64,000 nt of DNA, from NCBI RefSeq assembly GCF_004114975.1, contig NZ_CP030051.1:3906001-3970000 (forward strand), in the 5' to 3' direction. Positions 52,845 to 60,782 of this stretch are shown in pieces (position 1 is the stretch's first letter; the number at the start of each line of letters is the position of its first letter). A program made the translations under genes and the position numbers. The stretch comes from Bradyrhizobium guangdongense (GTDB lineage Bacteria > Pseudomonadota > Alphaproteobacteria > Rhizobiales > Xanthobacteraceae). The notes below the pieces were generated by a model, which made no database searches, was not told the DNA's origin, and saw only the letters and a program-made list of their open reading frames with translations.

Positions 52845-53013
52845 CGATCGGGATCCGATTGGTTAGCGATTCCTGAAAATCCCCTGGGGAACTCTAGGTT
52901 CCTACGCGACCGCGCCAGTGTGAAAGGGATCACATCTCCCCGGATTTATTCCTCTTACGTCTTTACCCACACCGGCCAAGGCAGGCTGTGTGCAGGCAGA
53001 CAGGAGACCGGTC

Positions 53014-53409
53014 ATGAAGGCGAGGTTCTTGCGGTTTGCGGGTGTGAGAAGCCGGGCGCGCCGCGCCTCGACGGTGGGGCTGTTCCTGGCTCTGTTTTCG
53101 CCTACAGCCCATGGCCAACAGGGCACGCCGGAGCCACGGCGGGCGTGCAGGGCTGACGTCTATCGACTCTGCGCTGGCGAAATCCCTGATGTCCGGCCAT
53201 CACGGCGTGCCTGCAGCGCAAACTCTCCAGCCTGAGGGAGCCGTGCGGTGTTCGATCAGGCCGGGGGAGCCGCCCTGTGGATTTGTGCGCAGCAAGTGCT
53301 TTGCGATCCGATGCAAATCCGTCTTACACCTGACGTGGATATGCTGCGGATAAGCTGTGGATCTGTGCGTATCCGACGCAGATGTAGTGGTCCTGAGAAT
53401 CATATCTGA
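53014..53409 (+). pseudogene. Decayed secreted cysteine-rich-repeat protein
   Basis: The gene begins with a strong CAGGAGA site and an ATG at 53014, a basic N-terminus and a signal peptide ending THGQQ. RACRADVYRLCAGEIPDV follows, the first half of a cysteine-rich repeat. In that frame it ends at 53235 in nonsense. From about 53195 the expected second half (ITACLQRKLSSLREPC) reads in a different frame, consistent with one missing base. Near 53248 another shift is needed to continue as VFDQAGGAALW, down to a stop at 53407-53409. Two shifts suggest a pseudogene. Alternatively, a shortened 73-residue product may still be made. The exact 3' limit is uncertain. Confidence 0.55.
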
Positions 53410-53646
53410 CAGAGTCATGACCCAGTTGAACCTGCCGGCCAAACTCACTGGTCGGGGCCACCGTCGCGCGATGAGCGAAGCCGAATTCGCCTGCGGCACT
53501 TAAGCCAACTGCAACTCCTGCGTGCAATAAGTCTTGATCGGCGGTGATCTAGAGTGACGGGCCCGCCTTGAACGCGGCCACAGGCGACAGCGACTAACCT
53601 TGGAGTGCCTCAGGATCAGTGGAACGTGATCAAGCCTCCCTCTTGT

Positions 53647-53667
53647 AAAGCACCAAAATTGTGCTTT
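53647..53667. promoter_or_regulatory. Perfect palindrome at the start of the pspA operon
   Basis: AAAGCAC (53647-53653) and GTGCTTT (53661-53667) flank CAAAATT; a further GTGCTTT follows at 53669-53675, right before the ATG at 53678. A protein bound here would cover the start site and the probable promoter -10 region, so it is a strong operator candidate. TTGTAA at 53643 could be a -35 element overlapping it. Confidence 0.55.
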
Positions 53668-53677
53668 AGTGCTTTCC

Positions 53678-54832
53678 ATGAGCCCGTCCCCCCGGAATGC
53701 GCCATCGGCGCTTCGCTACAGGCTTGCCCCTGACCCGGCCGCCAAGGCCGCCATGGAGGCGACGTTCAGGGCGTATGACCGCATGATGGAGATCCTGGAT
53801 GAGGTCGCGCGGACCCATAATGTGGGCTCCAACGTCGTGCTGCTGCATGCCCATGCCTATGAGCCGATCCGGAAAGAAACCGCACTGCCGTCCCGCCTGG
53901 TAACGCTGGGCCTGCGCGACCGCGCCGATTATCGCGCGGCGCAGGGCCGGCGGCTGCCGCTCGACGACAAGCTCGCCAAGATCAAGGGCCCGGCGACCAT
54001 TTCGATTGCAACCGTGCAAGGGCGTTTCAGCGTGCCCTTCGACTATGCCGGCTACGCGGAGGGCTGGGGCCAGAGCGTGCCCGCGCATCTGATCCGCACC
54101 GACGATGGTTTCGAGGTTCACTACGGCGTCACGCCGAACAGTCTGCCAGAGGAGGAGAACGCCATGGATACCATCGCAGCCGCTCCCGAGAATTTCCTGT
54201 CCCGGGTCGGACGTCTGATCGCCGGCATCGCCTATGACGCGATCGAGCAGGCGGAAGGCAACAACAAGCTGAAAGTGGTCGGCCAGGCCATCCGCGAGAT
54301 CGAGCGCGCCGAGAGCGAGGCGCGTGATGCGCTCGCGGCTGCGCGCGCGGAGGAATACCGCCTCAACGCGCGTCGCACCGAAATCGAACGCGAGATGACC
54401 GATCTCGCCGCCAAGATCGAGGGTGCGGTCGCCGACAGCCGCGACGATCTCGCCCGTGCCGGCATCGCCCGGCAGATGGATCTGGAGGCGCAGTTCGAGG
54501 TGCTTTCCCGCGCCATCGACGAGAACAACGAGAAGATCGAGCAATGCGTGACCTCACTGCGTGCCGTGCTCTCGGCGCTCCAGGATGCCGAGCAGCGCCG
54601 CGTTGATCTGGAAAAGAGCGAGGCGGCCGCGAGCCACCAGGCTTCGAATTCGCCGCGCAAGCGCAGCGGCGGCTCCGCGGCGGCGAAAGCGTTGCGCGCG
54701 GGCAGGGCGGTCGCGCGCGTCACCGGCGTGCCACCGGGCATTCCGTATTCGAGCGACATCGACGAACTGAGCGCGCTCCATCGCGACAAGGAGATTGCGG
54801 CGAGGCTCGCGCGGTTGAAGTCGCGCTCCTGA
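53678..54832 (+). CDS. pspA: PspA/IM30-family protein with a 162-residue N-terminal module
   Basis: The full frame encodes 384 residues. The last 222 (from the ATG at 54164) are a normal PspA: NFLSRVGRLIAGIAYDAIEQAEG, then a long coiled coil of Glu/Arg/Ala-rich helices, and a Ser/Arg-rich end. That internal ATG has GGAGGAG six bases upstream, while the first ATG at 53678 has no clear ribosome binding site. The first 162 residues hold RYRLAPDPAAKAAMEATFRAYDRMM and then ISIATVQGRFSVPFDYAGY. This looks to me like the N-terminal wedge part of a TnpB/IS605 OrfB protein without its RuvC half. PspA binds stressed inner membrane; YqiJ and flotillin genes follow. Whether one fused or two separate products are made is unknown. 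Confidence 0.85.
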   Translation: MSPSPRNAPSALRYRLAPDPAAKAAMEATFRAYDRMMEILDEVARTHNVGSNVVLLHAHAYEPIRKETALPSRLVTLGLRDRADYRAAQGRRLPLDDKLAKIKGPATISIATVQGRFSVPFDYAGYAEGWGQSVPAHLIRTDDGFEVHYGVTPNSLPEEENAMDTIAAAPENFLSRVGRLIAGIAYDAIEQAEGNNKLKVVGQAIREIERAESEARDALAAARAEEYRLNARRTEIEREMTDLAAKIEGAVADSRDDLARAGIARQMDLEAQFEVLSRAIDENNEKIEQCVTSLRAVLSALQDAEQRRVDLEKSEAAASHQASNSPRKRSGGSAAAKALRAGRAVARVTGVPPGIPYSSDIDELSALHRDKEIAARLARLKSRS

Positions 54833-54842
54833 GGTTCGTGTC

Positions 54843-55511
54843 ATGAGCGCGTTGCTCGAACACGTCATGTCGCCGGAGGTCCGGCCGTTCGCGATCGCGG
54901 CGGCCATGATCCTCATCGTCGGCACGCTCGAAGTGGTCACGATGCTGGTCGGCGCGTCGCTCAGCGAGATGCTCGGGACCAGCATCGATTTCAGCCATCC
55001 CAGTGATAACGGCGTGATCAATGCCATCTCCTGGGTCAATGTCGGCGGCGTGCCGCTGCTGATCTTCCTGCTCCTGGCGCTCGGCGCCTTCTCGATCACC
55101 GGCTTCCTGATCCAGGACGTCGCGCGGATGGTGGCCGGTCCCTTGCCCGCCTCGATCGCCTCGCTCGCTGCGATCGTCGTCTCGGTGCCGCTGGTCCGCG
55201 CCGCCAGCGGCGGCATCGCGCGGGTCATTCCCAAGGACGAGAGCTACGCGGTCGGTCTCGGCGATCTCGTCGGCCGGGTCGGGGAGGTCGTCGTCGGCCC
55301 GCTCGACCAGGGGCCGCCGGGCCGCGTCAGCGTCGCCGACATCCACGGCAACAGGCATTTCGTCCTGGCCGTGGCTGCGCCCGACTCAGCGCCGTTGCCG
55401 CAGGGGACCCTCGTGCTCCTGGTCGATCGCGTCGACACCCGTTTCGTCGCGGTGAAGGCCGATGATGAACTCAAACCGTCCAAAGCCAGTCTAAGCCAGC
55501 AAGTCCATTAG
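54843..55511 (+). CDS. YqiJ/NfeD-like membrane protein with OB-fold tail
   Basis: This 222-residue protein has three membrane helices (near residues 17-40, 72-93 and 100-120), followed by an NfeD-type OB-fold domain (residues 135-212: DLVGRVGEVVVGPLDQG, then GTLVLLVDRVDTRFVAV). It matches the YqiJ layout that accompanies YqiK-type flotillins. NfeD-like proteins help place or regulate flotillin in membrane microdomains. GAGG lies eight bases before the ATG, 10 bases after the pspA stop; the flotillin gene starts 11 bases after it. So pspA, yqiJ-like and flotillin form one operon. Confidence 0.85.
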   Translation: MSALLEHVMSPEVRPFAIAAAMILIVGTLEVVTMLVGASLSEMLGTSIDFSHPSDNGVINAISWVNVGGVPLLIFLLLALGAFSITGFLIQDVARMVAGPLPASIASLAAIVVSVPLVRAASGGIARVIPKDESYAVGLGDLVGRVGEVVVGPLDQGPPGRVSVADIHGNRHFVLAVAAPDSAPLPQGTLVLLVDRVDTRFVAVKADDELKPSKASLSQQVH

Positions 55512-55522
55512 CGGAGAAAGTC

Positions 55523-57220
55523 ATGTTCGACATCGCAGTCCCGGCCATGATCGGCGTCGCGCTGATCGTTGTCCTCGGGATCGTCTTCACTATCCTCTAC
55601 AAGCGCGCGACGCGCGACGAGGCCTTCGTCCGTACCGGCCTCGGCGGCAAGAAAGTCGTCCTCGACGGCGGCGCCATGATCCTGCCGATCTTCCACTCCT
55701 ACGCCAGCGTCAATCTGAAGACGCTGCGGCTCACCGTCGAACGCAAGGAGCGGGAATCCCTCATCACCAAGGATCGTTTGCGCGTCGATATCGTCGCCGA
55801 ATTCTACGTGCGCGTCCGCCCCGATGAGGAGAGCATCGCGCTCGCGAGCCAGACCCTGGGTGCATTGACCAACGATGCGGAAGCGCTGCGCAACCAGGTC
55901 GAAGCCAAGTTCGTCGACGGCCTGCGCTCGGTGGCCGCGACTATGACCATCCTGGAGCTCCAGGAGAAGCGCTCGGATTTCGTCAAGCATGTGCAGTCCA
56001 CGGTCGAGTCCGACGTCAAATCGAACGGCCTCGAACTCGAGTCGGTGTCCCTGACCAAGCTCGACCAGACCGACGTCAAGTTCTTCAACCCCGAAAACTT
56101 CTTCGACGCCGAAGGTCTCACCCAGCTCAAGACCATCACCGAGACTCGCCGGCGCGACCGCAACGCTATCGTCCGAGACAACGAGGTCGCGATCGCCCAG
56201 AAGGATCTGGAGGCGCGGCAGCAGACGCTCGGGATCGAACGGACCAAGAAGGAAGCGGAGCTGTCGCAGGAGCGCGATATTGCCAACAAGACCGCGAGCA
56301 CCCGCGCCGAAGTCGCAACCGCGACGCAGACCGCGCGCCTGACTGAGGAGAACGCCCGCATCGACACCGACCGTGCCGTCGCCGAGAAGGAGGCCGGCGC
56401 CAAACAGGTCAAGGAAACCGCGGTCATCGAGTCGGACCTTGCGATCAACAAACGCAAGACCGACGCCCAGCGCGAGATCCAGATCGCGACGCAGGAGAAC
56501 GAAATCCAGATCGCGGCCAAGAGCAAGCAGACCTCGGAGGCCGTTGCCGAGGCCAAGGCTGCCGAAGCGCTCGCCGTCTCCGCGGAAGAAAAGGTGGTGA
56601 CCGCACGCGCCGTCGAAGTCGCCGACCGTGCTCGTCTGACGCAGGTGCTGGCTGCCCGCACCGAAGCCGAGCGCAAATCGACCGAGCTGATCGTCGCCGC
56701 CGAAGCCGAGAAGAGGGCCTCGCTCGACCGCGCCGAGGCCGTCAAGACGCTGGCCACGGCGGAAGCCGAGTCCAACAAGATCAAGGCGGTCGGCGTCAGG
56801 AACATCGGTGAGGCAGAAGCCGCCGTCATCACCATGAAAAACGAGGCGCAGAACAAGCTCGGCAGCAACGTCATCGATTTCGAGATCGCCAAGAAGCGCA
56901 TCGAGACGATGCCGTCGGCGCTGGCCGAGATGGTGAGGCCGATTGCCAATCTGAAAGACGTTCGTATCCTGCACACCGGCGGCGCGTTTGGCGGCAACGC
57001 CAACGGAGCCGCGGGCGTCGGCTTCGGCGAAGGGCTTGCCGGCGAATTGCTCAAGGTGCACGCCCTGCGCCCGATGATCGACGAGATCCTGCGCCAGAGC
57101 GGTTTTGCGCCGGGCGACGATCCCGTGAAAGCTTTGGTCGGCGAAGTGACAGGGAAAAGCAATGGGGCCGCGGTGCCTGCGCCCACACCGCCGGATAAAA
57201 CAAACTCCGCCGATCTATGA
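55523..57220 (+). CDS. Flotillin (YqiK-like SPFH protein)
   Basis: This 565-residue protein starts at the ATG at 55523 with GGAG upstream. One N-terminal membrane segment (VPAMIGVALIVVLGIVFTILY) is followed by the SPFH/band-7 domain (residues 35-190: GGKKVVLDGGAMILPIFHSYASV, TKDRLRVDIVAEFYVRV, ELESVSLTKLDQTDVKFFNPENFFDAEGL). A long Glu/Ala-rich coiled coil comes next (200-450), then a short C-terminal region. This is the flotillin scaffold of membrane microdomains. Together with YqiJ-like and PspA proteins it suggests a membrane-stress or domain-organising unit. A strong hairpin 42 bases downstream ends the operon. Confidence 0.92.
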   Translation: MFDIAVPAMIGVALIVVLGIVFTILYKRATRDEAFVRTGLGGKKVVLDGGAMILPIFHSYASVNLKTLRLTVERKERESLITKDRLRVDIVAEFYVRVRPDEESIALASQTLGALTNDAEALRNQVEAKFVDGLRSVAATMTILELQEKRSDFVKHVQSTVESDVKSNGLELESVSLTKLDQTDVKFFNPENFFDAEGLTQLKTITETRRRDRNAIVRDNEVAIAQKDLEARQQTLGIERTKKEAELSQERDIANKTASTRAEVATATQTARLTEENARIDTDRAVAEKEAGAKQVKETAVIESDLAINKRKTDAQREIQIATQENEIQIAAKSKQTSEAVAEAKAAEALAVSAEEKVVTARAVEVADRARLTQVLAARTEAERKSTELIVAAEAEKRASLDRAEAVKTLATAEAESNKIKAVGVRNIGEAEAAVITMKNEAQNKLGSNVIDFEIAKKRIETMPSALAEMVRPIANLKDVRILHTGGAFGGNANGAAGVGFGEGLAGELLKVHALRPMIDEILRQSGFAPGDDPVKALVGEVTGKSNGAAVPAPTPPDKTNSADL

Positions 57221-57262
57221 ATGCCGGTTCATTGCTGCGGAGAATTCGAAACGTTATGAACT

Positions 57263-57296
57263 GGCTCGTTGCGCGTCTCGCGTCGCGCAACGAGCC
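57263..57296 (+). terminator. Strong hairpin after the flotillin gene
   Basis: Perfect 13-base arms GGCTCGTTGCGCG (57263-57275) and CGCGCAACGAGCC (57284-57296) enclose an eight-base loop, 42 bases after the flotillin stop. There is no T-tract, so it may be a stabilising or factor-assisted terminator. Confidence 0.6.
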
Positions 57297-57433
57297 GGGG
57301 TGCGGATCGAGGGCGTTTCGAACCTCTCGATCGCTCTCCGGACGATTTCTTCAAGGCAACGCCGTTGGTTGCCGCGGCGCCTGCGCCGATCAAGGTCAGG
57401 CGCCGGGGCCTGTTTCGATCCAGAGAATTTCAC

Positions 57434-57802
57434 ATGAAGTATTTTCTGTCTGGACTGATCGCGATCGGATTTACGATCGCCGCCGCACCATCGATCGCCG
57501 CCGACGCCCGCAACGTCACCGTGGTCAACGAGACCGGCTACGCCATCAAGTTCCTGGGCTTCAACGCACCGGACGACGGTCTGGACGAATGGGACAACGA
57601 GCTCGACAAGGTTTTGCAGAATCAGGCCAGCACCTATGTCGAGTTCGACGAGGATGACGAAGGCTGTGTCTGGAACATCCGCGTCGACTGGCAGAACTAT
57701 GACGAAGCCGTGCTCTGGAAGAACGTCAATCTCTGCAAGATGACGGCGCTTCGGCTGCGCTACGACCCCGGCACGAAGACCACGTCTTTCATCGCCGAGT
57801 AG
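57434..57802 (+). CDS. Secreted protein of unknown function
   Basis: This 122-residue protein starts at the ATG at 57434. A signal peptide spans residues 1-23 (FLSGLIAIGFTIAAAPSIAA). The mature protein starts with RNVTVVNETGYAIKFLGFNAPDD, then an acidic DEDDEGCVWNIRVDW stretch and NVNLCKMTALRLRYDPG, with two cysteines that could pair. I recall close relatives in Bradyrhizobium and Rhodopseudomonas misnamed argininosuccinate lyase; the sequence has no lyase features. The beta-strand-rich pattern suggests a small periplasmic beta domain. Downstream is a terminator-like hairpin at 57821. Confidence 0.75.
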   Translation: MKYFLSGLIAIGFTIAAAPSIAADARNVTVVNETGYAIKFLGFNAPDDGLDEWDNELDKVLQNQASTYVEFDEDDEGCVWNIRVDWQNYDEAVLWKNVNLCKMTALRLRYDPGTKTTSFIAE

Positions 57803-57820
57803 CGCGATCTGACCTGAGCG

Positions 57821-57848
57821 CGGGGAGGGCGCGATAAGTCCTTCCCCG
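57821..57848 (+). terminator. Hairpin after the secreted protein gene
   Basis: CGGGGAGGG (57821-57829) pairs with CCTTCCCCG (57840-57848) with one G-T wobble around a ten-base loop, followed by TTGCTTTG. It lies 19 bases after the stop codon. Confidence 0.6.
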
Positions 57849-57937
57849 TTGCTTTGCGAATGACGGTGAATTCGTCCTTTGCAAGCGCAATCGGCTTTGT
57901 TATACGCAGCCGCGCGCGAACGACGGGTTCGCCTTTT

Positions 57938-58012
57938 TCCTCGGTAGCTCAGCGGTAGAGCATCCGACTGTTAATCGGATGGTCGCTGGTTCGAATCCAG
58001 CCCGGGGAGCCA
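57938..58012 (+). tRNA. tRNA-Asn (anticodon GTT)
   Basis: This is a 75-base cloverleaf with encoded CCA: acceptor TCCTCGG with CCGGGGA (two G-T pairs), anticodon stem ATCCGA/TCGGAT around CTGTTAA, and T-arm CTGG/CCAG with TTCGAAT. The anticodon GTT reads AAC/AAT. Confidence 0.97.
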
Positions 58013-58205
58013 AATTTCGCCTTGTATTCAATTGGTTGTGAGTGTCCGCTAAAGCGGCGCGCGAGGCTATTCGATCGATTTTTCAGGGCAGTCAGGGCCG
58101 AAATCGAGCCAGAATCGCGTTCAAACGGATGTGCGCGGCAGGGCACCAAATCGACTCAATTGAAATCGACTTTGTCAGGGCCGGACTCTCACGGAGCTGA
58201 TTCCC

Positions 58206-58385
58206 ATGCCCGACATCAAGATCGACCGTGCCCCCGGGGCCCCCTCGATTCTACCGGCGGATATTCCAGAGTTGAGCGATGACGAGTGCCTCGCCTGTCT
58301 CGCCCGTGCGGTCGAGACCCCCGATTCGGCGCGGCTGGACGAAGTAGCGGCCCTGATCGGGCGCCTGGCTGTCCCGATCGAATAG
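58206..58385 (+). CDS. Small protein of unknown function
   Basis: This 59-residue protein is Pro/Asp/Leu-rich: PDIKIDRAPGAPSILPADIPELSDDECLACLARAVETP. It ends in a short helix (VAALIGRLAVPIE). GGAG lies nine bases before the ATG. There is no signal peptide or membrane segment; two cysteines are three residues apart. It is transcribed towards the methyltransferase gene with a 137-base gap. Function unknown; confidence rests on start-site quality and coding texture. Confidence 0.55.
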   Translation: MPDIKIDRAPGAPSILPADIPELSDDECLACLARAVETPDSARLDEVAALIGRLAVPIE

Positions 58386-58522
58386 GCCATCTCGTCCCCG
58401 ATTTTCGCATTGGCACTGGGGTTGGCTGTCTGGCCAACGGACGTGTTGCGTTTTCGCGGAGCCTGTTCCAAAGATGCCGCCAATTCACCTCCGCGGCATC
58501 GTCCGCCTTGCAGGGTCCGCAA

Positions 58523-59185
58523 ATGTCCGGTTTCTCGACCGCGCGCCAAAAAATGGTCGATGGCCAGGTGCGCACCAATGACGTCACCGATCGCCGCATT
58601 CTCGATGCCATGCTCACGGTTCCGCGTGAGGTATTCGTGCCGGCGAGCCGGCAGGCCTTGGCCTATCTCGACCTCGATCTCGACGTGAGCGAGGGTGGCG
58701 TCAAGCGTTGCCTGATCAAGCCGCAGTTGACCGGCAAGCTGCTCCAAGCCGCCGAGATCGGCGAGGGCGACAACGTGCTGGTCGTCGGCTGCGCAACGGG
58801 CTATCTCGCCGCGCTGATCGCCAAGCTTGCTCGCCAGGTCACCGCAACGGAAAGCGATTCGGCTCTGGTCGCGAAAGCCAAGGACGCCTTCGTCGGACTC
58901 GGGCTCACCAACGTGACCTGCAAAGCTGCTGCGTGTGCCGAAGGTGACCCCTCCGCCGCGCCCTATGATGTGATCGTGCTCAACGGCGCGACTGAAGTGA
59001 CGCCGGAACGGCTGTTCGGCCAGTTGCGGGAAGGCGGGCGCCTTGTGGGCGTCTCGGCCGAATCCCGTCCGGCGCGGGCCATGATCGTGACCCGTTCCCA
59101 CGGCGAATTCGGCCATCGGCCGCTGTTCGATGCGGCAGCCCCGGTGCTCCCCGGTTTGGAACGGGCCGCCGCGTTCGTCTTCTGA
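58523..59185 (+). CDS. Protein-L-isoaspartate O-methyltransferase family protein
   Basis: This 220-residue protein starts at the ATG at 58523 with AGGG seven bases upstream. It has the PIMT-like order: MVDGQVRTNDVTDRRILDAMLTVPREVFVP, then NVLVVGCATGYLAALIAKLA as the SAM-binding loop. YDVIVLNGATEVTPERLFGQLREGGRLVGV follows. The classical PIMT active-site stretch (Ser-Gln-Pro) is replaced by RCLIKPQLTGK, so real isoaspartyl repair activity is uncertain. In many alphaproteobacteria this gene precedes tolC and popZ, as here. It may act on a different protein substrate. Confidence 0.82.
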   Translation: MSGFSTARQKMVDGQVRTNDVTDRRILDAMLTVPREVFVPASRQALAYLDLDLDVSEGGVKRCLIKPQLTGKLLQAAEIGEGDNVLVVGCATGYLAALIAKLARQVTATESDSALVAKAKDAFVGLGLTNVTCKAAACAEGDPSAAPYDVIVLNGATEVTPERLFGQLREGGRLVGVSAESRPARAMIVTRSHGEFGHRPLFDAAAPVLPGLERAAAFVF

Positions 59186-59372
59186 CCGCCGAAACCCCGT
59201 TAAAATCCCGTTCTGAATCAGAAGTGTGGCCGGGATGCTGCACGTGAAGAGTTTCCACTGAGAAATACCCGGAGGTAGTTCCGTCGCGCTCGACCGCGTC
59301 CTATGTTGCTGCGGGGCAACGACTCCACTCGGATACGGTAACCCGGCTCGCGGGCACGAGCCTGGCGTGAGA

Positions 59373-60782
59373 ATGAACGGAATTTCAGGGATGCATGGGG
59401 TGAAGCTCTTCACCGGAGCAGCGGTTTCGGTCCTGTTGCTGGCGCTTGCCGGGCCGACGCCCGCCTTGGCGGATACGATCGAGGCTGCGCTGGTGCGCGC
59501 CTATCAGAACAATCCGCAGCTGAACGCACAGCGCGCCCAGGTGCGCTCGACCGACGAGAACGTGCCGCAGGCCCTGTCAGGCTATCGTCCCAAGGTTAAT
59601 TTGAGCCTCAGCACCGGATATCAGTATCAGGACATCCAGGCGGTCCAGAAGGGCCTGCCGATCCACAGCGACCCGCCCCTTCAGCCCAACAGTGCCAGTC
59701 TGACCGTCAACCAGACGCTCTACAATGGCAACCGGACCGCCAACCAGACTCGTGTGGCAGAGAGCCAAGTCTCCGGAGCGCGCGAGGCATTGCGCGTGCT
59801 CGAGCAGACGGTTCTGCTACAGGCCGCGACGGCCTACATGGACTACCTGCGCGACGCGGCAACGCTCGAGGTTCAACGCAGCAACGTGCGTGTGCTCGAG
59901 CAGACGCTCAAGCAGACGCGCGATCGTTTCAACGTCGGCGAGGTCACGCGCACGGACGTGGCGCAATCCGAAGCTCAGTTGGCCGCCGGCAGAACCCAGG
60001 CCCTGACCGCCGAATCAAATCTGACGACGACCCGCGCGAACTTCCGCCGGATCATCGGGAATGAGCCGTCGAATCTTGCTCCGGGCTCGCCGGTCGATCG
60101 CTTCCTGCCCAATTCGATCGCCTCCGCCGTCAACCTCAGCTTGGTGGAGAACCCCAACGTCACGGCCGCGATGTACGGCATCGACGTCAACTATCTCCAG
60201 GTCAAGATCAACGAGGGCGCGTTGCTGCCGACCGTCACGGTCCAGGCTGGTGTCAGCACGGCCTACCAGCAGACCCTAACGGTTTTCCGCACCAATACCG
60301 CCTCCGCGATCGCGACGGCCTCCGTGCCGATCTTTCAGGGCGGCGCTGAATATGCGCTGATCCGCCAATCCAAGGAAAATCTGGCGCAACAGCGCCTCAA
60401 CCTCGAAACCACCCGCGATCAGACCCGAGCCAATGTCGTGCAGGCCTGGGGCCAGCTGGAAGCCGGCAAGGCGCAGGTGCAGTCCGCTCAGGCGCAGGTG
60501 ACGGCCTCCGAGATCGCGCTGAATGGTGTGCGTGAAGAGGCCAAGGCAGGTCAGCGCACCACGCTGGACGTGCTCAATGCGCAGCAGGCACTGGTCAACG
60601 CGCGCGTTGCGCTCGTCACTGCACAGCACGACCGGGTGGTGGCGTCCTATTCCGTGTTGAACGCGGTCGGTCGTCTCGCACCGCAAGTGCTCGGCCTCAG
60701 CACCACCGTCTACGATCCGAGCGTGCACTATCAGCAGGTCCGCGACAGCTGGGCCGGCGTGCGCACGCCTGACGGACGCTGA
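59373..60782 (+). CDS. tolC: TolC-family outer-membrane channel protein
   Basis: This 469-residue outer-membrane factor has a signal peptide ending at about residue 31 (AGPTPALAD). TIEAALVRAYQNNPQLNAQRAQVRSTDENVPQALSGYRPKV is the typical start, and two halves of long helices follow, with FNVGEVTRTDVAQSEAQLAAGRTQAL and AGQRTTLDVLNAQQALVNARVALVTAQHDRVVASY near the end. This is the TolC/BepC-like channel for type I secretion and efflux. Starts at GTG 59367 or ATG 59373. It follows the methyltransferase-like gene by 180 bases and precedes popZ by 300. Confidence 0.93.
   Translation: MNGISGMHGVKLFTGAAVSVLLLALAGPTPALADTIEAALVRAYQNNPQLNAQRAQVRSTDENVPQALSGYRPKVNLSLSTGYQYQDIQAVQKGLPIHSDPPLQPNSASLTVNQTLYNGNRTANQTRVAESQVSGAREALRVLEQTVLLQAATAYMDYLRDAATLEVQRSNVRVLEQTLKQTRDRFNVGEVTRTDVAQSEAQLAAGRTQALTAESNLTTTRANFRRIIGNEPSNLAPGSPVDRFLPNSIASAVNLSLVENPNVTAAMYGIDVNYLQVKINEGALLPTVTVQAGVSTAYQQTLTVFRTNTASAIATASVPIFQGGAEYALIRQSKENLAQQRLNLETTRDQTRANVVQAWGQLEAGKAQVQSAQAQVTASEIALNGVREEAKAGQRTTLDVLNAQQALVNARVALVTAQHDRVVASYSVLNAVGRLAPQVLGLSTTVYDPSVHYQQVRDSWAGVRTPDGR

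Noticed and set aside
53418..53504. A 28-codon frame starting MTQLNLPAK between the pseudogene and pspA
   Set aside because: It is too short, lacks a ribosome binding site and has no recognisable pattern.
58175..59413. A 412-codon minus-strand frame opposite the methyltransferase-like gene
   Set aside because: It overlaps a gene with an intact SAM-binding motif and has no domain of its own.
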